Positions 38,023-46,513 of a DNA stretch of 64,000 nucleotides are shown piece by piece. The notes below the pieces were generated by a model. That model did no database searches, was not told the DNA's origin, and saw only the letters and a list, made by a program, of their open reading frames with translations. The stretch covers positions 73,530 to 137,529 of the forward strand of contig JACKPU010000008.1 in NCBI GenBank assembly GCA_024233285.1. The letters run 5' to 3'. Positions within the stretch are counted from its first letter, which is position 1. Each line of letters starts with the position of its first letter. The stretch is from Opitutaceae bacterium. GTDB taxonomy: Bacteria > Verrucomicrobiota > Verrucomicrobiia > Opitutales > Opitutaceae. The translations under genes and the position numbers were made by a program.

Positions 38023-39612
38023 ATGAAAGTCCTCGTAGCCGACAAAGTCTCACCCAAAGGAGTGGAATACCTGCGCCAACAGCCGGGTCTAACCGTCGTT
38101 GAAGCCTACGGTTCCTCTCCGGAGCAAATCCTGTCGCTGGTCGACGATGTGCATGCGATCGTGGTGCGCAGCGAAACCAAAATCACGGCCGAGGTCATGG
38201 CCGCCGCACCCTTGCTCAAGGCAGTCGGCCGCGCCGGTGTAGGGGTGGACAATGTCGATGTGGAGGCCGCCACGGAGCGGGGTATCATCGTGATGAACAC
38301 GCCGTCGGGCAACACGATCGCCACGGCCGAGCTGACCTTCACCCACATTCTTTGTGGAGCCCGGCCGGTGCCCCAAGCCGCCGGTTCGATGCGTGACGGC
38401 AAGTGGGATCGCAAAAGTTTTTCCGGCATCGAGCTCTTTCGCAAAACGCTCGGCATAGTGGGTCTCGGTCGCATCGGCAGCGAGGTGGCCAAACGCGCGC
38501 AGGCTTTCGGCATGCGTGTAGTCGCCTACGACCCGTATCTTGCGCCCAGCCGAGCCAAGGCCATGCAGGTCGAAGGCGTAACGCTGGATCAGCTGCTGGC
38601 CGACAGTGATTACATCACGGTCCACATGCCGTTGACCGAGGCCACCCAGCACATGATCGATGAGGCTGCTCTGGCCAAATGCAAAAAGGGCGTGCGGCTG
38701 TTCAACTGCGCCCGCGGCGGCATCATCAAGGAGACGGCGCTGCTCGAAGCGCTCAAATCCGGTCACGTGGCCGCCGCCGGGCTCGACGTGTTCGAAGACG
38801 AGCCGCTCTCGAAAGAAAGCGAGTTTCGCAAGCTGCCCAACGTCAACCTGACGCCGCACCTGGGCGCTTCAACCGCCGAGGCGCAGGAGAGCGTGGGTAT
38901 TGAAATCGCCGAGCAAATCGCCGACGTGCTGAAGGGCGGGGTGATCCGGAATGCCGTGAACATGCCCTCGCTGGACGCCGCCACGCTCAAAGTGCTGGGA
39001 CCGTATCTCGATCTCGGCCAGAAGCTCGGCACGCTGGTCCAGCAAATGGGCCCGCAGCAAATCGCTTCGCTCAACATCACATACTGGGGCCGCATCATCG
39101 ATCTCGACGCCAATTCGGTCACCCGGGCGATCCAGCGCGGTTTCCTGCGCCGCATCAGCGGCGACTCGGTGAACTACGTCAACGCGCCGGTGTCGTTGCA
39201 GCGGCTCGGGATCAAATCGCATGTCCTCAAATCCACGGACGAAGTGGATTACACCGAGCTCGTTTCGGTCGAGGCGGTGGCCGCGGATGGTTCGATTTAC
39301 GGTGCCAAGGGCACGTTGATCGGCAAGACCGGCAAGCCGCGCATCGTCGAGATCAACAACCGCGAGGTCGAGGTCGAGGCGATGGGCAAGCTCCTCGTCA
39401 TCGAAAATCACGACCAGCCCGGCATGATCGGTTACGTCGGCACTTTGCTCGGCAAAGACGGCGTTAATATCGCGAATATGTCGCTGAGTCGCAACGAGCC
39501 CGGCCAGACCGCCCTCATGGTCATCAATCTGGACAGCGAGCCGAGTCCGGCGGCCCGCGCCGAATTAAAGTCGCATCAGGCCATCAAGCTGGCCAAATTC
39601 GTGCAGCTCTGA
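38023..39612 (+). CDS. serA: D-3-phosphoglycerate dehydrogenase, long form
   Basis: From ATG 38023 (MKVLVADKVSPKG) the enzyme is 529 residues: a catalytic and NAD domain (GLGRIGSEVAKRAQAFGM, NCARGGIIKE, TPHLGASTAEAQE), an allosteric substrate-binding domain (about 320-455) and a C-terminal ACT domain (VIENHDQPGMIGYVG) for serine feedback. It starts serine synthesis. ATG 37993 is preceded by GAGAGGGG, but only two bases away. plsY follows after three bases. Confidence 0.93.
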   Translation: MKVLVADKVSPKGVEYLRQQPGLTVVEAYGSSPEQILSLVDDVHAIVVRSETKITAEVMAAAPLLKAVGRAGVGVDNVDVEAATERGIIVMNTPSGNTIATAELTFTHILCGARPVPQAAGSMRDGKWDRKSFSGIELFRKTLGIVGLGRIGSEVAKRAQAFGMRVVAYDPYLAPSRAKAMQVEGVTLDQLLADSDYITVHMPLTEATQHMIDEAALAKCKKGVRLFNCARGGIIKETALLEALKSGHVAAAGLDVFEDEPLSKESEFRKLPNVNLTPHLGASTAEAQESVGIEIAEQIADVLKGGVIRNAVNMPSLDAATLKVLGPYLDLGQKLGTLVQQMGPQQIASLNITYWGRIIDLDANSVTRAIQRGFLRRISGDSVNYVNAPVSLQRLGIKSHVLKSTDEVDYTELVSVEAVAADGSIYGAKGTLIGKTGKPRIVEINNREVEVEAMGKLLVIENHDQPGMIGYVGTLLGKDGVNIANMSLSRNEPGQTALMVINLDSEPSPAARAELKSHQAIKLAKFVQL

Positions 39613-39615
39613 TCC

Positions 39616-40296
39616 ATGATCCTTTTCGTCCTCTTCACCGGTGTGCTGGGTTATCTGTTGGGCTCGCTGCCTTTCGGTTACCTTGTCGCGCGGTCAAAGG
39701 GCGTGAATATCTTCGAAGTCGGCAGCAAGAGTCCCGGGGCAACCAACGTGCGCCGTGTGCTGGGCAAAGGCCCGGGTAACGTGGTCTTCGTGCTCGACGT
39801 CCTGAAGGGCGTGGTGGCGGCTTCATGGGCGCTCCTGGCCCACACTGGTGTAACCGTCAGCTTTGACCTGGACGAGTGGGGATTGGACATGCAGGGCGAG
39901 ATTCTCGGTCCGGTGTGGTATCAACTCGGCATCGCCGGCTTGGTCGGAGCCTTGCTCGGCCACAGCTTTTCGATCTTCACGAAATTTCGCGGCGGCAAGG
40001 GCGTGGCGACCGGCGCCGGTGGCTTCTTCGTTGTGATGCCGGTGCCCGCGTTAATCGGCGGCCTTGTCTGGGTCGTGACCTTTTATGCGTTTCGTTACGT
40101 CTCGCTGGCTTCAATGATCGCGGCGGTTTCACTGCCGCTGTCGGCTTGGCTGCTGGGGCGTTCGGGATTGCTGATTATCACTGCGGCGCTCGTGGCGGTG
40201 TTCGTCATTATTCGTCATCGTGAAAATTGCCGCCGCTTGCTGAACGGCACGGAAAACCGCTTTGTGAAAACGAAAAAGGATGAACCCGCGGCATGA
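39616..40296 (+). CDS. plsY: glycerol-3-phosphate acyltransferase PlsY
   Basis: The 226-residue integral membrane protein has about six helices and the PlsY motifs GSLPFGYLVARSKG, GATNVRRVLGKGPG and KFRGGKGVATGAG. It acylates glycerol-3-phosphate with acyl phosphate in the inner membrane, starting phospholipid synthesis. An insertion (SFDLDEWGLDMQGEILGPVW) enlarges one loop. It lies three bases after serA and overlaps hom. Confidence 0.93.
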   Translation: MILFVLFTGVLGYLLGSLPFGYLVARSKGVNIFEVGSKSPGATNVRRVLGKGPGNVVFVLDVLKGVVAASWALLAHTGVTVSFDLDEWGLDMQGEILGPVWYQLGIAGLVGALLGHSFSIFTKFRGGKGVATGAGGFFVVMPVPALIGGLVWVVTFYAFRYVSLASMIAAVSLPLSAWLLGRSGLLIITAALVAVFVIIRHRENCRRLLNGTENRFVKTKKDEPAA

Positions 40297-41615
40297 GCAA
40301 CGACACTGTCATCAACATCGGGCTGTGCGGTTTCGGCACAGTGGGGCAGGGAGTCTGGAAGCATCTCGCGCAGAATCGCGCGGATCTTGAATCGCGCCTC
40401 GGCGTCGGCCTGCAAATTTACTCCATCGCGGTCCGCGATCTTAAGCGCAAGCGCACCATCAAGGTGCCGGCCAAGAAGCTCACCGCCGATCCCATGGCGG
40501 TGGCGACCGATCCGAACGTTCACATCGTGTGTGAACTCATGGGTGGCACGACGCTGGCCCGGCGGGTGACCTTGGCCGCCCTGAAGGCAGGCAAGATCGT
40601 GGTGTCCGCGAACAAGGCGTTGATCAGTGCCTGTGGGGCGGAGATCTTTGCCACGGCGCGCAAACACGGCGGTCATTTCTTCTTCGAGGCCAGCGTCGCC
40701 GGCGGCGTGCCCATCATCAAGGCCCTGCGCGAAGGTCTCGTGGCCAATCGTTTCCCGCAGATCTACGGCATCCTCAACGGCACGTGTAACTACATCCTCA
40801 CGCAGATGGAGGAGCGCGATGAGCCGTATGCCAGCGTGCTCGCCGAGGCCAAGGCCCTGGGCTACGCCGAGGCCGACGAATCGCTGGATGTCGGCGGCTG
40901 GGATGCCGCGCACAAGGCCGCGGTGCTGGCTTGGTTGGCACACGGCGTCTGGGTGCATCCCGACAAGATGATCGTCGAGGGCATCGAACGCATCACGCCG
41001 GCTGATTTCAAAAACGCCGCGACTCTCGGTTACGGCATCAAGTTGCTGGCGGTCATCACGCGCGATTTTTCGACCAACGAACTTTCGGTCAAAGTGCATC
41101 CGACGCTGCTGCCCGAGGACAACGTCATTGCGAGTGTCAACGGCGTGTTCAACGCCATATCGGTGACCGGCGATGTCGTCGGCACCACGCTCTACATCGG
41201 CAAGGGTGCCGGGCAGGACGCGACCGCGAGCGCAGTAATTAGCGACATCGCCGATGCGGTGGCCTTGCTGCGCAACGGGAAGGGCGTGCACCTCACTTCC
41301 GAAGTGCCGATTCCGGCCGGCGGCGGCGTGAAACCCGCTCCATTGGAACACATCCATGGACGCTACTACCTGCGCCTCACCGTGCGTGATCAACCCGGCG
41401 TATTGGCCCGGGTCGCTTCGGTGATGGCGCGTCATCACGTGAGCATAGCGAGTGTGATTCAAAGCCCCTCGGAAACGACGGACACCGCCTCGCTCGTGTT
41501 GACCACCCACGACAGCCATGAGCGCGCCATGCAAAAGACGATCAAGCAGCTCACGCGTCTGTCCAGTGTCGTGGACAAGCCCCTTTTGCTCCGCATTAGC
41601 GATTTCAACGCCTGA
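40293..41615 (+). CDS. hom: homoserine dehydrogenase with ACT domain
   Basis: The 440-residue enzyme has the NAD(P) motif GLCGFGTVGQGVW, SANKALIS, catalytic region NGTCNYILTQM and DVGGWDAAHKAAVL. A C-terminal ACT domain (YYLRLTVRDQPGVLARVASVM) allows threonine feedback. It reduces aspartate semialdehyde to homoserine. It overlaps plsY by four bases and is followed 11 bases later by lysC. Confidence 0.95.
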   Translation: MSNDTVINIGLCGFGTVGQGVWKHLAQNRADLESRLGVGLQIYSIAVRDLKRKRTIKVPAKKLTADPMAVATDPNVHIVCELMGGTTLARRVTLAALKAGKIVVSANKALISACGAEIFATARKHGGHFFFEASVAGGVPIIKALREGLVANRFPQIYGILNGTCNYILTQMEERDEPYASVLAEAKALGYAEADESLDVGGWDAAHKAAVLAWLAHGVWVHPDKMIVEGIERITPADFKNAATLGYGIKLLAVITRDFSTNELSVKVHPTLLPEDNVIASVNGVFNAISVTGDVVGTTLYIGKGAGQDATASAVISDIADAVALLRNGKGVHLTSEVPIPAGGGVKPAPLEHIHGRYYLRLTVRDQPGVLARVASVMARHHVSIASVIQSPSETTDTASLVLTTHDSHERAMQKTIKQLTRLSSVVDKPLLLRISDFNA

Positions 41616-41626
41616 TAACCCTGACC

Positions 41627-42850
41627 ATGCCACGCATCGTCCAAAAATATGGCGGCACCTCTGTCGGTGACGTCGAACGCATCAAGAAAGTCGCCGAGCG
41701 CATCAAGTCGACGCGCGACTCGGGCAACGAGCTTGTCGTTGTCGTTTCCGCCCGTGCGGGTGTGACCAACGAGCTCATCGCCCGCGCCAAAGCCGTGAGC
41801 CCGCATCCCAGCGAGCGCGAACTCGACCAGCTGCTCGCGGTCGGCGAACAGGAAACTTGCGCGCTGACCGCCATGGCCCTGCACGGCCTCGGCGTCGAAG
41901 CGGTGAGCTACACCGGCGCCCAAGCCGGCATTTTCACTGACAAGGTGCACACCAAGGCCAAGATCAAGACCATCAACGCTGCGCCGATTGAAAAGGACCT
42001 CAAGGCCGGCCGCGTCGTGATCGTCGCCGGCTTCCAAGGCATCAACGAGGACGGACACGTGACCACCTTCGGTCGCGGGGCGTCCGACCTCAGTGCCATC
42101 GCGCTGGCCGCCGCGCTCAAAGCCGACCGGTGCGAAGTCTATACCGACGTGGACGGCGTTTACACCGCCGATCCGCGCGTCGTCAAAAACGCCCGCAAGC
42201 TCGAAGAAATCTCCTACGACGAAATGCTCGAACTGGCCTCTTCCGGCTCGAAGGTGATGATGTCGCGCTCCGTCGAGTTCGCCAAAAAATACAACGTCGT
42301 TTTCGAAGTCCGCTCCTCATTCAACTACAACCCGGGAACCATCGTGAAAGAAGAAGTCGCTTACATGGAAAAGGTCGTCGTGCGCGGCGTCGCCGTCGAC
42401 AAGGACCAAGCCAAGGTCATCGTTAGCAATATCCTCGACAAACCCGGTTCGGCCGCGCGCGTGTTCCGGGCGCTCGCCGATGCCAATGTCAACGTCGACA
42501 TGATCGTGCAGAACGTCGGTCGCCACGGCATCGCCAACCTCACCTTCACCGTGCCACAGGGCGATTCGCACAAGGCCGTGAAAACACTTGAGCCCGTCCT
42601 CGATGAAATCGGCGGCGGCCAGGTGGCGATTCACGAGCACGTCGCCAAGCTCTCGGTCGTCGGCGTCGGCATGAAGACGCACTCCGGCGTGGCCGCGACC
42701 CTTTTCCAGACGCTGGCCGATGCGGGTATCAACATCGAGCTTATCAGCACCTCCGAGATCAAAATCTCGATCGTGATCGACCTTGATCGCGCCGATGAGG
42801 CCGCCCGCCTCGCCCACGACGCCTTCCACCTCGAATCATTGGGTTCCTGA
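41627..42850 (+). CDS. lysC: aspartokinase
   Basis: The 407-residue enzyme starts RIVQKYGGTSVGDVERI, contains the kinase motif FGRGASDLSAIALAAAL and TDVDGVYTADPR, and ends in two ACT domains (VSNILDKPGSAARVFRAL and SVVGVGMKTHSGVAATLF) for lysine and/or threonine feedback. It phosphorylates aspartate, feeding hom and thrC in the same cluster. Confidence 0.95.
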   Translation: MPRIVQKYGGTSVGDVERIKKVAERIKSTRDSGNELVVVVSARAGVTNELIARAKAVSPHPSERELDQLLAVGEQETCALTAMALHGLGVEAVSYTGAQAGIFTDKVHTKAKIKTINAAPIEKDLKAGRVVIVAGFQGINEDGHVTTFGRGASDLSAIALAAALKADRCEVYTDVDGVYTADPRVVKNARKLEEISYDEMLELASSGSKVMMSRSVEFAKKYNVVFEVRSSFNYNPGTIVKEEVAYMEKVVVRGVAVDKDQAKVIVSNILDKPGSAARVFRALADANVNVDMIVQNVGRHGIANLTFTVPQGDSHKAVKTLEPVLDEIGGGQVAIHEHVAKLSVVGVGMKTHSGVAATLFQTLADAGINIELISTSEIKISIVIDLDRADEAARLAHDAFHLESLGS

Positions 42851-42872
42851 GCAGACAGAAAGCAGACGCCGG

Positions 42873-43298
42873 ATGTCAGATGTCAGATCAGAGGGATTGC
42901 AGGTTCGACGCGCGAGTTCAGCGCCCATCCGGCATTTTACCGATCTGATCGTCTGGCAAAGAGCCCATGCGGTTGCCCAAGACGTGTTTCAATTATCAAA
43001 GTCATGGCCCGCCGAGGAAAAGTATGCGCTAACTGACCAAATTCGCCGTTCATCACGATCAGTCGGAGCCAATATCGCAGAAGGCTGGGGTAAGCGCCGC
43101 TATGAGGCTGCGTTCGTGGCCAAGTTGGTCGATGCCGATGGCGAAGCTCATGAGACGGAGCATTGGTTGATTACTGCGGAAGGGCACGGCTACATTAGTC
43201 CTCAGCAATCGGCTGATTTGCGTTCGCGGTTGTCGGAAGTGGGACGCATGCTCGGTGCCATGATTAAAAATCCGGCCCCATTCGTCACCAAACGATAA
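42873..43298 (+). CDS. four-helix-bundle protein, IVP/S23 family
   Basis: From ATG 42873 the 141-residue protein has the family pattern FTDLIVWQRAHAVAQDVF, EEKYALTDQIRRSSRSV and ANIAEGWGKRRYEAAF. Such proteins form homopentamers and were first seen inside intervening sequences of 23S rRNA genes; their role is unknown. Here it breaks the lysC-thrC order. Short TGTCAGA-type repeats lie before its start and CTGACCTCTGG-type sequence lies after its stop, so it looks like a small inserted unit. The start itself lies within the repeat, so it could be one of two adjacent positions. Confidence 0.85.
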   Translation: MSDVRSEGLQVRRASSAPIRHFTDLIVWQRAHAVAQDVFQLSKSWPAEEKYALTDQIRRSSRSVGANIAEGWGKRRYEAAFVAKLVDADGEAHETEHWLITAEGHGYISPQQSADLRSRLSEVGRMLGAMIKNPAPFVTKR

Positions 43299-43337
43299 CT
43301 TCCTACGCTGACCTCTGGTATCTAGCTTCTACCTTCT

Positions 43338-44696
43338 ATGAAATTTGTCTCCACTCGCGGTCAGGCCCCGGCGCTCGGTTTTTCCGATGCCGTGGCCACC
43401 GGCTTGGCGCCGGATGGCGGTTTGTTTCTGCCGGAAACGCTGCCTGATCTTTCGACGGAGTGGTCGAAGTGGGGTGCGCTGAGCTACCCGGCGCTATGCT
43501 TCGAATTCATGCGGCGCTTCGCCACAGACATTCCGGCGGATGTGCTGCGGGTCATCGTGGATAAGTCCTACACGACGTTTGATCATCCTGACATCGCCCC
43601 GCTGGTGCAGCTTGACGAACAGACTTACGTCTTGGAGCTCTTCCATGGCCCGACGCTCGCATTCAAGGATTTCGCGCTGCAGTTGCTCGGCAATCTCTAC
43701 GAGCATCAGTGCGCCGTGCGCGGTCAGTCGATCAATGTGCTGGGGGCGACCTCGGGCGACACCGGGTCCGCCGCGATTCATGGTCTGCTGGGCAAGCCCG
43801 GCACTGCCATATTCATTCTCTATCCGGAAGCCCGCACCTCACCGTTGCAAGAGCGGCAGATGGCCTGCACCGGAGCGGACAATGTCTTCGCGCTCGCGGT
43901 TAATGGCAGCTTCGATGATGCGCAGGCGGCGTTGAAAGAGTTGTTTGCTGATCAGGCCTTTCGCACGAAGCACCGGCTGTCGGCGGTAAACTCGATCAAT
44001 CTCGCCCGCGTGCTCGCGCAGTGTGTATATTATTTATACGCGTTTCTACGACTGCCTGAATCGACCCGGACGGAAACAGAGTTCGTGGTGCCGACAGGAA
44101 ATTTTGGCAACGTCCTCGCGGGTTGGTTGCTGCAGAAAATGGGCGTGCCGATTCGCAGCTTCAAGGTGGCGACCAACCAGAACGACATCCTTTACCGGCT
44201 GTTCACCACGGGCGATTACCGTGTGTCCAAGGTAGAGCCCAGTCTGGCACCCTCGATGGATATTCAGGTGTCGAGCAACTTTGAGCGATTCCTCTACCTG
44301 AGTCTCAAGCGGGATGCGGCGAAAGTCCGTGAAGTCATGCAGACGTTTAAGCAGACCGGCGGTTATACGTTTAAAAATTTCGACAAGGACACGTTCAGCG
44401 CATCGCGCTGCACGGATGCGGAGATTCCGGCGATCATCAAAGACGTTTATGCGCGTTATGGCTACGTGGCTGATCCGCACACGGCCTGCGCGTTTGTCGA
44501 TTTGGCCAAGGACCGCCCGAGTGTCGTGTTGGCCACCGCCAGCCCCGCCAAGTTCCCGGAAACGATCGTGCGATCAATCGGCGTGGAGCCCACGCATCCG
44601 CGTTTGGAAGCGCTGAAGCAGCGGCCGATCGTGAATCACCGCTTGGCCGCGACTCCTGAGGCGATCGCAAACTTTGTTGCGCAACACGCGGTCTGA
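43338..44696 (+). CDS. thrC: threonine synthase
   Basis: The 452-residue PLP enzyme has the long-form N-terminus (KFVSTRGQAPALGFSDAVATGLAPDGG), the PLP lysine in TLAFKDFALQLLGNL, the phosphate loop GATSGDTGSAAIHG and FVVPTGNFGNVLAG. It converts phosphohomoserine to threonine. Homoserine kinase is not in the window. The last gene of the aspartate-family cluster, it is followed by an accessory patch. Confidence 0.94.
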   Translation: MKFVSTRGQAPALGFSDAVATGLAPDGGLFLPETLPDLSTEWSKWGALSYPALCFEFMRRFATDIPADVLRVIVDKSYTTFDHPDIAPLVQLDEQTYVLELFHGPTLAFKDFALQLLGNLYEHQCAVRGQSINVLGATSGDTGSAAIHGLLGKPGTAIFILYPEARTSPLQERQMACTGADNVFALAVNGSFDDAQAALKELFADQAFRTKHRLSAVNSINLARVLAQCVYYLYAFLRLPESTRTETEFVVPTGNFGNVLAGWLLQKMGVPIRSFKVATNQNDILYRLFTTGDYRVSKVEPSLAPSMDIQVSSNFERFLYLSLKRDAAKVREVMQTFKQTGGYTFKNFDKDTFSASRCTDAEIPAIIKDVYARYGYVADPHTACAFVDLAKDRPSVVLATASPAKFPETIVRSIGVEPTHPRLEALKQRPIVNHRLAATPEAIANFVAQHAV

Positions 44697-44838
44697 CGGC
44701 GGAATACCGGTCATGGCTGCTGCAAGGTTTTCAAGACATGATCGGTTATCTACTTGGCTCTAAAAAAGCCCCAACCCCAAGACCTGACTCCGTCGGATTG
44801 GTTCGAATCAATCATCGGTCAGGAAGCGCCGATGAAAC

Positions 44839-44863
44839 ACAAACTACAAAGCCTGACCCCTTT
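44839..44863 (+). repeat. left arm of a 25-bp perfect inverted repeat
   Basis: The arm begins ACAAACTACAAAG and ends CCTGACCCCTTT. It is the exact reverse complement of 45203-45227 and encloses an AT-rich small gene. A degenerate copy of its core (AAGACCTGACTCC) lies outside at 44779-44791. The 142 bases from the thrC stop to this arm hold no gene I can support. Confidence 0.9.
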
Positions 44864-44978
44864 TCTGGATCCTCCTTTTACATTTAGCGTAAATCCTGCA
44901 GCTTCCGTTGGAACCTCACCTCAGGGATCACTAATGAATAACACTACACTTTATCCTCAATTTAAGTTGGAGTAGATT

Positions 44979-45176
44979 ATGTGGGTTTTTTACATTTTTA
45001 TATTATTTGGAACTGGTGCGATGCTTTTATCCATTCCGATTGGCACTAAACTTTCGAGCATACACAAAAAATCTTTAGGTCAATTTGCCATGGATCCTCA
45101 ATTAATGACCTTTGTCATTCGAGCCGTGGGCGGGATTATGACTGTAATAGGCATATTGGTTCTACTAATTGCATAG
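44979..45176 (+). CDS. 65-aa small membrane protein, AT-rich
   Basis: The protein has two predicted membrane helices (residues 2-22 and 44-64) joined by a short basic loop. A weak ribosome binding site (GGAG) lies about ten bases upstream. Its DNA is strikingly AT-rich compared with the surrounding GC-rich genes and it lies between the arms of a 25-bp inverted repeat, so it was probably acquired. I recognise no family and assign no function. Confidence 0.6.
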   Translation: MWVFYIFILFGTGAMLLSIPIGTKLSSIHKKSLGQFAMDPQLMTFVIRAVGGIMTVIGILVLLIA

Positions 45177-45180
45177 GGAA

Positions 45181-45206
45181 GGGGCAAGCAAAGGGGGCAA
45201 GCAAAG
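45181..45206 (+). repeat. two tandem copies of a 13-bp unit
   Basis: The unit GGGGCAAGCAAAG occurs twice directly after the small membrane gene and runs into the right arm of the inverted repeat (AAAGGGGTCAGG). Confidence 0.85.
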
Positions 45207-45227
45207 GGGTCAGGCTTTGTAGTTTGT
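45203..45227 (-). repeat. right arm of the 25-bp perfect inverted repeat
   Basis: This arm is the exact reverse complement of 44839-44863 and begins AAAGGGGTCAGGC. From memory, similar GGGGTCAGG-type sequences precede Y1/REP-type transposase genes in other genomes, and a dead start of such a gene lies 37 bases further on. Confidence 0.9.
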
Positions 45228-45263
45228 AGTTGACGAGGGCAGCCTGTGTTCGTGACGACAGCC

Positions 45264-45314
45264 ATGGACCGACCGTTGCGCATGAAACGTGCAGCTGGGG
45301 TGTATCACGTGTAA
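45264..45314 (+). pseudogene. N-terminal remnant of a Y1 (REP-associated) transposase
   Basis: An open frame of 16 codons reads MDRPLRMKRAAGVYHV and then stops. This matches the start of Y1 HUH transposases of the TnpA_REP group, which begin M-x-RPLR followed by G-x-x-YHV and then continue. Nothing after the stop resembles the remaining protein in any plus-strand frame, so only the first 16 codons survive. Confidence 0.6.
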
Positions 45315-45315
45315 A

Positions 45316-45342
45316 CCCTCCTTCGCCATAGGCTACGGCGGG
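45316..45342. repeat. REP-like imperfect palindrome
   Basis: CCCTCCTTCGCC pairs with GGCTACGGCGGG at nine of twelve positions across a three-base loop. It lies directly after the transposase remnant, where a REP hairpin would be expected. The 198 bases from here to the next gene (45541) hold nothing else I can recognise. Confidence 0.5.
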
Positions 45343-45540
45343 CAAGCCGGGGCAATTGCCGGGCGGGCATCTTTCGAAGCGGGAAGGTCAATCCCAAGAA
45401 GCCAGGCGTTAAGCATTTTGAACGTCGGCTGCATCGCACCCAGAGGCCCTCGAAAAATTGTGGGTGATACTGGAGACCAAGCAGGGGATCAGGGCAAAGG
45501 CTGCTTTGACAGTGGGCATGGGAATCGCCATCCCAAGGGC

Positions 45541-46440
45541 ATGCGCTGGACTACTCATCTCATAGCGGCCGCCGTTTTTTTGGGCGTGGCGGGGTGTCAA
45601 AAGAAAGCTCCGACCGGGGCAAGTGAGGCGGTGATTGTAGCGGCCTACAACAGGGCCTTGGTTGACGGGCAGTTTATCGACCACCTCAAACCCTATGTGC
45701 ATCCGGACCTTGTTGCCCGGATCGGCGAGGCACCGCTGTTGGGCAATCGCGAACCTTCGACGAGCAAGACATTGATCGGCCAGGTCCTCCAGCCGGCCAA
45801 GCCGGATCAGATCAAAGCGCTGCAAAACTTCTTCGAGTTTCCCGTGGCCCCCACACATGTGCTGGAATTGACGGTTGAAGCCAAACCGGATGCACAAACG
45901 ACGCTGACGAGTCGCAGTCCGCTGCACTTGGTGGCGGCCGAAGGCGGTTATTTCATCGTGTTCGGCGTCTTGAACAGCGGTTTGACCAAACCCTCGGGCC
46001 CGCCGCCGGAAAGTTACACTTTCTCCGAGGAAGCGGGGCCTTGGCGGCATTTGTGGGAATTGCAACCGGCGCCGGATGCCAAGGCCACCTATCGACTGGA
46101 GGTGCGTGCCGTGGCGGACGATCAGATCGTCGCAACATTGCTCACAACCGAACAAACCGCCAAGGCGGCGGGGCGCGGTCCGATTCGGTTTCGGCTCTGG
46201 TCAAACGACGCGGAGGCTCCGTATGAACCGAGCACCACGGGCGACAGCATCGTTCCTTTTGCCTACCAAGCCGGCTCGACGGCGGGAGCTGACCAATTCA
46301 CCATCGACGCGGTTGCGCTGAATGCGTATGCGCCGATGCAAGAGCCTGCTTTCGACCGCGACCGGATGTTGTTGGCGACCCTGGCCGGTGAGGTGGACGG
46401 AGGGAGGCGTGAGTTTGTGATCGAGTGGGTGAGGGAGTGA
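45541..46440 (+). CDS. predicted lipoprotein
   Basis: From ATG 45541 the 299-residue protein has a lipoprotein signal (THLIAAAVFLGVAGC, Cys 19 as lipid site) and is then soluble, with an N-terminal helical segment (AAYNRALVDGQFIDHLKPYV) and beta-rich remainder. The open frame extends to 45289, but that region contains the mobile remnant and is not protein-like. I recognise no family. It precedes the TPR membrane protein in the same direction by 73 bases. Confidence 0.7.
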   Translation: MRWTTHLIAAAVFLGVAGCQKKAPTGASEAVIVAAYNRALVDGQFIDHLKPYVHPDLVARIGEAPLLGNREPSTSKTLIGQVLQPAKPDQIKALQNFFEFPVAPTHVLELTVEAKPDAQTTLTSRSPLHLVAAEGGYFIVFGVLNSGLTKPSGPPPESYTFSEEAGPWRHLWELQPAPDAKATYRLEVRAVADDQIVATLLTTEQTAKAAGRGPIRFRLWSNDAEAPYEPSTTGDSIVPFAYQAGSTAGADQFTIDAVALNAYAPMQEPAFDRDRMLLATLAGEVDGGRREFVIEWVRE

Positions 46441-46513
46441 GACGGAACGTGTTGGAGCGATGCATTCGCCGCATTTGATTGCGCGGTGTCCGTTTTGCGG
46501 GCGATAAGGTGGC

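Noticed and set aside
44754..44975. 73-aa frame before the small membrane gene
   Set aside because: It spans the inverted-repeat arm and its composition is unlike a real protein.
45316..45342. CRISPR repeat
   Set aside because: It occurs once, with no regularly spaced copies and no cas gene in the window.
45289..45540. N-terminal extension of the lipoprotein frame
   Set aside because: It starts within the transposase remnant and contains the palindrome. The lipoprotein signal at 45541 gives a clear start.
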